64,000 nt of DNA, taken from contig CP076053.1 of the NCBI GenBank assembly GCA_018672315.1, positions 1,909,827-1,973,826 on the forward strand. The letters run 5' to 3'. Of this stretch, positions 46,119 through 52,435 are shown in pieces. Position numbers and translations under genes: made by a program. The notes beneath the pieces are model-generated. The model saw nothing but the letters and a program-made list of their open reading frames with translations, did not search any database and was not told the DNA's origin. Each line of letters starts with the position of its first letter. Position 1 is the first letter of the stretch. This DNA comes from Nocardioidaceae bacterium (lineage in GTDB: Bacteria; Actinomycetota; Actinomycetes; Propionibacteriales; Nocardioidaceae).

Positions 46119-46724
46119 ATGCGGGACACGAGGAGGGTCGCGTACGCGGCCAGGGTCGCGCTCGGCACGCTCGCGCTCTCGCTGGCCTCGGCGGGAGCGG
46201 CGTACGGATCCATCGCCGACGGCGCTGAGGACGACAACCGCGATCCCGTGCTCGTCGTCACCTGCCACCTCGTCGAGGGTGCACCGGGGGAGCCGCCCAC
46301 CGAGGTCTGCTTCGAGGCGCAGATGGGTGAGGGGGAGGTGCCGGCGCCGGCTGAACCCGATCCCACCGAGCAGCCCGAGCTCACCGAGCAGCCCGAGCCC
46401 ACCGCGGAGCCGATCCCCGAGCCCGAGCCCACGCCCGAGCCCGGTCCGCACCGCGGTCCCTCCCGTCAGCCGCCGTCCGGGGCGAACGCGGACGGCCCGC
46501 CGACCGCCACGGTCTCCACGACCACCGTCACCACCGTCACCACTGAAGCCCCGTCAGGCGACGCGGGCACCGAGCCTGCGGGGAGCGGCTCCGCCCCGGC
46601 GGTGCGCCGGCTCCCGGCGACGGGACCCTCCGACGTCGACCTCCCCGTGCTCGCGCTCGCCGTGGCCCTCGTGGCCGGCGGTGGGGCGATGATGCGGCGG
46701 GGCTCGTCCCGCGCGAGCGCGTGA
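46119..46724 (+). CDS. LPXTG cell-wall-anchored protein
   Basis: 201 residues from ATG at 46119 after GGGAGGGG. Signal peptide with VALGTLALSLASAGAAYG (to ~30), a short region with two cysteines (VTCHLVEG, EVCFEAQ), a Pro/Glu/Thr-rich spacer of PEP/TEQP repeats, and LPATG (165-169) with a hydrophobic helix and RR tail. Sortase should anchor it to peptidoglycan. Equivalent in position to the exported Rv0817c of Mycobacterium (inference from synteny). Confidence 0.82.
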   Translation: MRDTRRVAYAARVALGTLALSLASAGAAYGSIADGAEDDNRDPVLVVTCHLVEGAPGEPPTEVCFEAQMGEGEVPAPAEPDPTEQPELTEQPEPTAEPIPEPEPTPEPGPHRGPSRQPPSGANADGPPTATVSTTTVTTVTTEAPSGDAGTEPAGSGSAPAVRRLPATGPSDVDLPVLALAVALVAGGGAMMRRGSSRASA

Positions 46725-46784
46725 AGCGCCTCACCGGCTGAGCGACCCGCGGAACACCACGCGGACCACAGGGGTTGTCCCGTC

Positions 46785-47300
46785 ATGACCGGCTTCATCG
46801 TCCTCGTGATCGCTCTCGTCGCCGCCACGGCCTTCGGGCTCTACCGCACAGGCACGGACGGTCGGTTCACCGGCACGCGCGCCGTCCGCGGGGCCGACGG
46901 GGCCGACGGGGCCGACAGGGCGGCGGACTCCGCCCAGCCCACCGGCGAGAAGGCCGTCGAGACGGGTGAGGAGCCCGCGTCCGACGACGCGGTGCTGACC
47001 CTCGGGGAGGCGGACCTCGACGGTCCGCTCGGCGAGCGGGCGACGCTGGTGCAGTTCTCCTCCGCCTTCTGCGCCCCGTGCCGCGTGGCCCGCCGCGTGC
47101 TGGGTGAGGTGGCGACGGAGGAGGCCGGCGTACGCCACGTCGAGATCGACGCCGAGTCCCACCTCGAGCTCGTGCGAGCGGCCGGTGTGATGCGTACGCC
47201 CACCACCCTCGTGCTCGACGCCGCCGGACGCGAGGTGGCACGCGCAAGCGGTGCGCCCACGAAGGCGCAGGTCAGCGCCTCGCTCGCGGAACTCCGATGA
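46785..47300 (+). CDS. Thioredoxin-like protein, membrane-anchored
   Basis: 171 residues. One N-terminal helix (FIVLVIALVAATAFGLY, 4-20), a linker with GADGADGAD, then a thioredoxin fold with FCAPCR (Cys96, Cys99) and the cis-Pro in MRTPTTLVL. Resembles ThiX (Rv0816c), next to cysA2 in Mycobacterium. Predicted to face outward or inward depending on topology; a redox partner for the sulfur genes downstream is plausible. Confidence 0.85.
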   Translation: MTGFIVLVIALVAATAFGLYRTGTDGRFTGTRAVRGADGADGADRAADSAQPTGEKAVETGEEPASDDAVLTLGEADLDGPLGERATLVQFSSAFCAPCRVARRVLGEVATEEAGVRHVEIDAESHLELVRAAGVMRTPTTLVLDAAGREVARASGAPTKAQVSASLAELR

Positions 47301-47370
47301 GCAGGTCTCAACTATTGGGATCGCATCTCACGATGCAGGACGCCAACGCGCGCTGCGGCGCGGATGCCCC

Positions 47371-47376
47371 TACGCT
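47371..47376 (+). promoter_or_regulatory. -10 element of the leaderless leader peptide
   Basis: TACGCT ends 7 nt before the ATG at 47384, the spacing expected when transcription begins on the start codon. No SD precedes the ATG. No clear -35. Confidence 0.6.
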
Positions 47377-47383
47377 CGCTCCC

Positions 47384-47461
47384 ATGTTCACGACACCGCT
47401 GACGAAGCGACGGGCAGTCGACCACTGCCTCGTGCGCTCCTCACTGTGTCGAATGCCCTGA
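47384..47461 (+). CDS. Cysteine-containing leader peptide of the sulfur operon
   Basis: 25 residues, too short to be noticed by length-based gene finding. The sequence runs MFTTPLTKRRAVDHCLV and then RSSLCRMP, with Cys15 and Cys22. The basic/HC...LC pattern and leaderless start match actinobacterial leader peptides of sulfur operons; in M. smegmatis a leaderless polycysteine ORF (Ms5788A) attenuates exactly this DUF4395-CysA-DUF1416 operon. GCTCCT within codons 18-20 (47436-47441) is complementary to AGGAGC of the DUF4395 SD (47550-47555), giving a plausible switch. Confidence 0.75.
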   Translation: MFTTPLTKRRAVDHCLVRSSLCRMP

Positions 47462-47561
47462 CAGGCACCGCTTCTCGCTGACGGCATCCCGTCGCGTCGG
47501 TGCTTCAGCCGGCCCGCGCGTCCCGCGCCGGTCGATCCCGTCGTGCTTCAGGAGCAACGTC

Positions 47562-48041
47562 ATGTCCACCCTCTCCGACTCCACCACCCCCGCCCCGGCT
47601 GCACCGGCACCGCAGGCGGCCGGCGGCATCGACCCGCGCGGGCCGCAGTTCGGCGCCGCCCTCACCACCGTGATCCTGGCGGCCGTGCTGCTCGTGCCGA
47701 CCCCGGTGGCGATCGGCCTGCTGGCGTTCCAGACGGTGCTCTTCGGTCTCGGCGTGGGCCTCGGCGTGGCGCGCACGCCGTACGCGTGGCTCTTCAAGAA
47801 CCTGGTGCGCCCGCGCCTCGGCGCGCCGAGCGAGCTCGAGGACCCGCGGCCTCCCCGCTTCGCCCAGGCCGTCGGGCTGGGCTTCGCGGTGGCCGGCCTG
47901 GTCTCCTACGTCGCCGGCGCCGTCGTGCTGGGCCAGGTCTTCGTCGGCTTCGCCCTCGCTGCGGCGTTCCTGAACGCGGCCTTCGCGTTCTGCCTCGGCT
48001 GCGAGATGTACCTGCTCCTCGCCCGCCTCCGCGCCCGCTGA
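47562..48041 (+). CDS. DUF4395 membrane protein
   Basis: 159 residues from ATG at 47562 after AGGAG. Four hydrophobic segments; PRGPQFGAALTTVILAAVLL, RTPYAWLFKNLVRPRLG and FCLGCEMYLLL are DUF4395 features. First structural gene of the operon with the sulfurtransferase. Function unknown; a role in thiosulfate or sulfane-sulfur handling is inferred from context. The long ~100-nt leader holds the SD and possible pairing with the leader peptide. Confidence 0.9.
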   Translation: MSTLSDSTTPAPAAPAPQAAGGIDPRGPQFGAALTTVILAAVLLVPTPVAIGLLAFQTVLFGLGVGLGVARTPYAWLFKNLVRPRLGAPSELEDPRPPRFAQAVGLGFAVAGLVSYVAGAVVLGQVFVGFALAAAFLNAAFAFCLGCEMYLLLARLRAR

Positions 48042-48089
48042 CCCCCGAACAACTCCCACCGCAACCGCAACCGCAACCGAAGGACACCC

Positions 48090-48938
48090 ATGAGCCGCGA
48101 GAACTCCCTGGTCAGCACCGACTGGGTCGCCGAGCACCTCGATGACGACACGGTCGTGCTGGTCGAGGTCGACGAGGACACCGCCGCGTACGACCGCGGC
48201 CACATCGCCGGGGCGATCAAGCTCGACTGGACGACGGACCTGCAGGACCAGGTGCGCCGCGACTTCGTCGACGCCGACCAGTTCGCGAGCCTGCTGAGCG
48301 AGAAGGGCATCGCCGAGGACGACACGGTGGTGCTCTACGGCGGCAACAACAACTGGTTCGCGGCGTACGCGTACTGGTACTTCACCCTCTACGGCCACGC
48401 CGACGTGCGGCTGATGGACGGTGGCCGCAAGAAGTGGGAGCTCGAGGCCCGCGAGCTGACCGACGAGACGGTCGAGCGTTTGGCCACGACCTACCCGGTG
48501 CGCGAGCAGGACCCGACCTACCGCGCCTGGCGCGACGACGTCGTCGCCGCGATCGGCACGCAGAACCTGGTCGACGTGCGCAGCCCCGACGAGTACGCCG
48601 GCCGGCTGCTGGCCCCGGCCCACCTGCCGCAGGAGCAGGCGCAGCGCGCCGGCCACATCCCGACCGCCGCGAGCGTGCCGTGGAGCAAGGCCGCCAACGA
48701 CGACGGCACCTTCAAGTCCGACGAGGAGCTGCGCCGCATCTACGAGGAGGCCGGCGTGGACTTCAGCAAGGACACCATCGCCTACTGCCGCATCGGCGAG
48801 CGCTCGAGCCACACGTGGTTCGTGCTCAAGGAGCTGCTCGGTCAGGAGAACGTGAAGAACTACGACGGGTCCTGGACCGAGTACGGCTCGCTCGTCGGCG
48901 TGCCCGTCGCCCTCGGCGACTCCGCGGGTGCAGCCTGA
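48090..48938 (+). CDS. sseA: Thiosulfate sulfurtransferase (CysA2/SseA type)
   Basis: 282 residues. Two rhodanese domains; the active-site Cys233 is in AYCRIGERSSHTWFV. DTVVLYGGNNNWFAAYAYWY and NLVDVRSPDEYAG are family signatures. Transfers sulfane sulfur from thiosulfate to cyanide or thiols. In Mycobacterium it functions with DUF1416 and MoeZ. Stop overlaps the DUF1416 ATG by one base. Confidence 0.95.
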   Translation: MSRENSLVSTDWVAEHLDDDTVVLVEVDEDTAAYDRGHIAGAIKLDWTTDLQDQVRRDFVDADQFASLLSEKGIAEDDTVVLYGGNNNWFAAYAYWYFTLYGHADVRLMDGGRKKWELEARELTDETVERLATTYPVREQDPTYRAWRDDVVAAIGTQNLVDVRSPDEYAGRLLAPAHLPQEQAQRAGHIPTAASVPWSKAANDDGTFKSDEELRRIYEEAGVDFSKDTIAYCRIGERSSHTWFVLKELLGQENVKNYDGSWTEYGSLVGVPVALGDSAGAA

Positions 48939-49240
48939 TGTGCGGCGCGCAGCGCGGCGGACTGCCGCTCGACGGTGTCGACGTGAACAAGGAGGCCGTG
49001 GTGCAGGGCCAAGTCTGGAGCCTCGCCGCGGACGAGCCGGTGAGCCCGGCGTACGTGCGGCTCCTGGACCGCAGCGGTGAGTTCACCGCCGAGGTGCCGA
49101 CCTCGGCAACCGGTCACTTCCGGTTCTTCGCCTCCGACGGCGACTGGACCCTGCGTACGCTCGCGCCCGGCAAGGACGCGGTCGACACCCCGGTCACAGC
49201 GGCCGTGGGTTCCGTGGCAGAGGTCGTCGTCGAGGTCTGA
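48938..49240 (+). CDS. DUF1416 protein (SseC-like)
   Basis: 100 residues from ATG at 48938. Starts MCGAQRGGLPLDGVDVNKEAV, with the beta-sandwich motif VRLLDRSGEFTAEVPTSATG, WTLRTLAPGKD and an acidic VVVEV end. Named sseC in mycobacteria because it follows the sulfurtransferase. Fibronectin/carboxypeptidase-regulatory-like fold; molecular role unknown. Confidence 0.93.
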   Translation: MCGAQRGGLPLDGVDVNKEAVVQGQVWSLAADEPVSPAYVRLLDRSGEFTAEVPTSATGHFRFFASDGDWTLRTLAPGKDAVDTPVTAAVGSVAEVVVEV

Positions 49241-49247
49241 CCGCCCA

Positions 49248-49323
49248 GAGGGCACAAAGTTCCGCCGAGAGGGCACAAAGTCACGCCGAGAGGGCACAAA
49301 GTTCCGCCCAGAGGGCACAAAGT
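49248..49323. repeat. Four tandem 21-nt repeats
   Basis: GAGGGCACAAAGT starts at 49248, 49269, 49290 and 49311, a 21-nt period. The linking segments alternate TCCGCC and CACGCC, so the true unit may be 42 nt. It follows the DUF1416 stop. Not CRISPR: spacers are 8 nt and nearly identical. Confidence 0.9.
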
Positions 49324-49371
49324 CACGCGCGTACGGCGTGGGTGCCGACGCTCTCCACGCGGACAGACAAA

Positions 49372-49405
49372 GGCCGCGCCGGTGTCTCGGGTCACCGGCG
49401 CGGCC
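49372..49405. terminator. Hairpin with TCTCGGGT loop, copy 1
   Basis: GGCCGCGCCGGTG pairs perfectly with CACCGGCGCGGCC around TCTCGGGT. It lies between the end of the sulfur operon and the end of the DUF4012 gene and may end both. A second copy with compensatory changes is at 52163-52196. Confidence 0.75.
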
Positions 49406-49493
49406 GATACTGATTGTGCACGACAACCACGCGCACTTCACATCCTGGTCTCGAAACGCGCGGTATTGCTGTAGACCTGTCTACAGGCGGTCG

Positions 49494-51287
49494 TCAGCAG
49501 GTGGTGCGCCCGATCTCCACAGGCACGGGCCGCACCTGTGGCGTGACCTGCAGGTCGACCGGACCGGTGAGGCCAGGAGGGGCGAGGAACGGAATCGTGA
49601 TCGTTCCCGTCTGGCCGGGATCGAGCCCGAGACCGAAGACCTGGACCGGGAACCCGCCGTCCGTGTGTTCATCGGTGGTGCTGGGGTTCGTCGTCGTCTT
49701 TCCCTGAGCGGAAGTCTTCTCGGTGACCGCCTCGTCTGCGAGCACTGTGGACCCGGTCGGGAAGTAGACGTAAAGATTCGTGACGTTGAAGCCCCGGGGC
49801 CGCGAGAGTCCCAGGATGTAGGCGCCGAGCGGGGAGGGGTCCTCGGGCACGCGCGACGTCAGGGTCACCGCGACCTCGACGCGCTGCCGTGGCCGGTCCG
49901 ATCCGTCAGCCTCGCAGCGGATCGAGCGGGTGGTGACTTCCGATTCGAGGTAGAAGTCGAGCTTCGATCCGGAGGCGTTGTTGAAGAAGACCCCGACGTA
50001 GGGATTCGCGTCCTGGCTGCCGTCCAGGTCGCCGGCGATGGGGGCGCGGGCGATCTCCGCCTGCTCGGCCTGACGCGTCGACCAGAGCAGCAGGCGACGC
50101 TCGGTCACCGCGCGGGTGAGGGCGTCCAGCAGTGCACGGGGGTCCGCGCCTCCGGCGGTCACGGCGTCGAAGACGGCGCCGGCCGCGGTCGCGAAGACGG
50201 CGTCCTGACGGGCGGGGTCGTCGGGGTTGTCGAGGTAGACCTGGTTCAGCAGGTACGGCACGACGTTGTCCGCCGTCAGCTCGACGGTCTCGCCGTCGGG
50301 CAGCTCGACGGTGACCGGGCCGGTGGCCCGCAGCAGGTAGGACAGGGCCACGGGGTCGACCGAGGCGACCCCGTCGACCTCGGTGTCGTGGGTGTCGGCC
50401 CACATCGCCGCCGCCAGCTCACCGGACCGCGGGAACCGTGGCGTCAGGTTCACGTCCTGCGCGAACTGGCCGAGGATGTCCCCGTAGATGGCCTGCTCCT
50501 CGTCGGTCAGTGGCACCACCGGCTCGTCGTAGTTCCCCAGACCTTGAGCGCTGCCCTGCTCGCCCAGGCGGAGGCGGCCGTCGTCGGCGCGCAGCTCGGC
50601 GTACGCCCCGGGGATGCCGCCCGTGGCGCGCAGCTCGGCGTTGTTCTGCACGAGCAGCAGGTAGCGCCGCCGCTCCTCGCTGCCCAGCATCGGCGGCAGC
50701 AGCCGGGCCGCGGTGGCGGCCTCCCCGGTGATGCCCTCGATCCTGGTGATCTCTTCCTTCAACGTCGCGAGCGGGTCGGCGATGATCGGGCGTACGCCGG
50801 CCAGGTCGATGCCCCGGGCGCGGGCGCCGAGGTCCACGAGCTGGGTCGACGCGCGGTCGAGCCGAGGTGCGGCGGCGGCGAGCGGGTCGAGGTCGATGCG
50901 TCCGTCGGTGGGGATCAGGTTGCCGGGCTCGAGGTCGGTGACGACCGCGAGCAGGTCCGTGCCGACGCCCTCGGCAGCATCGGCGACGAGGTCGGCGGCT
51001 TCGCGGACGGCGGTGACGTCGTCACCGATGCTCGGCAGCACCGACGCGGTCGCCCAGACGGGGCCGCTGACGTGGTCGGCCGCGTCGCGGGCGTTCGTGC
51101 GCACCTCGGCGAGGTCCTCGCGGGCGTCGGCGATGCGCCCGTCCCGCACGGCGGAGGTGAGGCGGTCGGTGGCGACGGAGGCCGTACGGAGCTCCTCGGC
51201 GGCCTGGATGCCGGTCCACCCGGCCCATCCGAGAGCGCCCAGCACGACGAGCACGATGGCGAGGAGCGACCAGCGGACGACGCGCAC
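49494..51287 (-). CDS. DUF4012 domain protein
   Basis: 597 residues from GTG at 51287 with GGAAGGAAG upstream. One N-terminal helix (WSLLAIVLVVLGALGWAGW, 6-24), a coiled region to about 150, then the DUF4012 core with RRYLLLVQNNAELRATGGIPG, a TGPVTVELPDG segment and FFNNASGSKLDFYL. Predicted extracellular on a membrane anchor. DUF4012 proteins are often near polysaccharide or surface-protein genes. Here an Ig-like secreted protein gene lies 103 nt upstream. Function unknown. Confidence 0.9.
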   Translation of the reverse strand: MRVVRWSLLAIVLVVLGALGWAGWTGIQAAEELRTASVATDRLTSAVRDGRIADAREDLAEVRTNARDAADHVSGPVWATASVLPSIGDDVTAVREAADLVADAAEGVGTDLLAVVTDLEPGNLIPTDGRIDLDPLAAAAPRLDRASTQLVDLGARARGIDLAGVRPIIADPLATLKEEITRIEGITGEAATAARLLPPMLGSEERRRYLLLVQNNAELRATGGIPGAYAELRADDGRLRLGEQGSAQGLGNYDEPVVPLTDEEQAIYGDILGQFAQDVNLTPRFPRSGELAAAMWADTHDTEVDGVASVDPVALSYLLRATGPVTVELPDGETVELTADNVVPYLLNQVYLDNPDDPARQDAVFATAAGAVFDAVTAGGADPRALLDALTRAVTERRLLLWSTRQAEQAEIARAPIAGDLDGSQDANPYVGVFFNNASGSKLDFYLESEVTTRSIRCEADGSDRPRQRVEVAVTLTSRVPEDPSPLGAYILGLSRPRGFNVTNLYVYFPTGSTVLADEAVTEKTSAQGKTTTNPSTTDEHTDGGFPVQVFGLGLDPGQTGTITIPFLAPPGLTGPVDLQVTPQVRPVPVEIGRTTC

Positions 51288-51390
51288 GCAGACTTCCTTC
51301 CGGGATCAGCGATCAGGTGGGCCGAGAGGCCAGGACGCACGACGAGTCCGCACGGCCTCGCCGTACGGACTCGTCAGGAGCAGCAGTGAA

Positions 51391-51807
51391 TCAGCGGCGC
51401 TTGTAACGGAAGCGGCGCGTCTGGACGTCGTTCTCGTAGTTCGCGTTGCCGAGGTAGCGCACCGTCACGAAGCCGGCGCGGCCGCGCTTGGGGGCCTTGA
51501 ACCGGATGGTGCACTGGCTGTCGCTCCGGGTGCGGCAGGTGCGCTTCGCGATGATCTTGCCGTTCTGGCGTCGCACGCGCACGACGACGAGGCCCTTGGG
51601 ACGGCCGGCGTCGCTGACGAGCTGCACGTTGATCGCGTTGCTCTTGCCGAGTGCGGGCCGGGGGACGTTGACGACGACCCGGGCCGGAGCGGGCGGGACG
51701 TAGCGGTCACCCGGTGCGGCCTGCGCGGTCTGGGGGACTCCCATGAGCATCGTGCCGGCCACGGCGGTGGCGATGGTGGCGCCGACGGCGCGCTTGGTGG
51801 TGGTCAT
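51391..51807 (-). CDS. Small secreted Ig-like (Big_3-type) protein
   Basis: 138 residues from the ATG at 51807 after GGAGGACACCAC. Signal peptide GATIATAVAGTMLMGVPQTAQA (to ~29, split by a helix-breaking Gly), then a domain with RPKGLVVVRVRRQNGK, CRTRSDSQCTIRFK (two cysteines) and VTVRYLGNANYEND, the Ig-like domain 3 pattern also at the end of the CHAP protein. Extracellular, function unknown. Confidence 0.75.
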   Translation of the reverse strand: MTTTKRAVGATIATAVAGTMLMGVPQTAQAAPGDRYVPPAPARVVVNVPRPALGKSNAINVQLVSDAGRPKGLVVVRVRRQNGKIIAKRTCRTRSDSQCTIRFKAPKRGRAGFVTVRYLGNANYENDVQTRRFRYKRR

Positions 51808-52162
51808 GTGGTGTCCTCCGAGAAGCCTGGGTGCGTGGGCGAGGAGTAGCACATCACGGAAAGACGTACGGGTCTAGGGGATTAGTACCTATGGTCCGTG
51901 GATACAGGCGGCGCGGGCCGGGGCCCTGAGTGACCGAGGAGCCCGGCGGGTCGTCCGGGGAGGGGACCTGGAGACCCGCCGGGCCACCGGGCTCGCAGTG
52001 GGAGGTCGCGAGCCACGGTCGACGCGGTCGTTGCTGGGCCGGGGAACCCCGACTCGTCGTCGTCAGAAGACTAGGTGCCCTCACTCAGAGGGGCTAGTCA
52101 TGACGGGCCATGTGGCGTCGATGTGACGCAGGCCTCGCAGCGCCGTCATGAGGACATGAAAA
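51808..52162. other. Gene-free spacer with hairpins
   Basis: No supported gene. GCCCGGCGGGTC (51941-51952) pairs with GACCCGCCGGGC (51973-51984), and the region has competing arms GGAGCCCG/CGGGCTC. GACTAG and CTAGTC arms occur near 52070-52100. The minus frame 51854-52084 is not credible because of composition and lack of SD. Confidence 0.4.
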
Positions 52163-52241
52163 GACCGCGCTGGCGTCTCGGGTCACCAGCGCGGTCGACT
52201 ACGACTATGGCGCACGAGAGCGTTTGCGCCAACCCGAGACG
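52163..52241 (+). ncRNA. Hairpin with TCTCGGGT loop, copy 2, with pseudoknot potential
   Basis: GACCGCGCTGG (52163-52173) pairs with CCAGCGCGGTC (52186-52196), loop containing TCTCGGGT. Compared with copy 1, two base pairs changed G-C to A-T and C-G to T-A, preserving pairing. CGTCTCGGGT (52174-52183) is also complementary to ACCCGAGACG (52232-52241), a 10-bp loop-to-downstream pairing absent from copy 1. Next stem GGCGCA/TGCGCC lies between. Confidence 0.5.
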
Positions 52242-52435
52242 AGGTCTGACGGCAACTATTTTCCATTCTCCGAGTACGCGGTGCCGAAAGTCCCGAATAC
52301 GACAGATGTCGGGCCTGGGATGCTGGTTCTGCAGAGCGGGACGTCCGGGACCAAGGTCCCGAATGGTCTGATCCACCCGGACCATCTATTGCGGACTTTC
52401 CGCGCGCCCCGGCCGGCTCGACAAGAGTTCGACGC
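52242..52435 (+). promoter_or_regulatory. Structured leader before the Ig-repeat gene
   Basis: Relatively AT-rich. CGGGACC-AA-GGTCCCG (52346-52361) and ATGGTC/GACCAT (52363-52368, 52380-52385) are stems. GTCCCGAAT occurs twice. No known riboswitch recognised. A promoter could be TATTTT near 52257. Confidence 0.35.

Noticed and set aside
49248-49323. Possible CRISPR array
   Set aside because: Units are 13 nt with 8-nt near-identical gaps and no cas genes; it is a simple tandem repeat.
51854-52084. Minus-strand frame of 76 codons in the spacer
   Set aside because: Pro/Gly-rich composition, no SD, overlaps hairpin arms; not coding by appearance.
52242-52435. Possible c-di-AMP (ydaO) or cobalamin riboswitch
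   Set aside because: I could not find their conserved core segments; only generic stems are visible.
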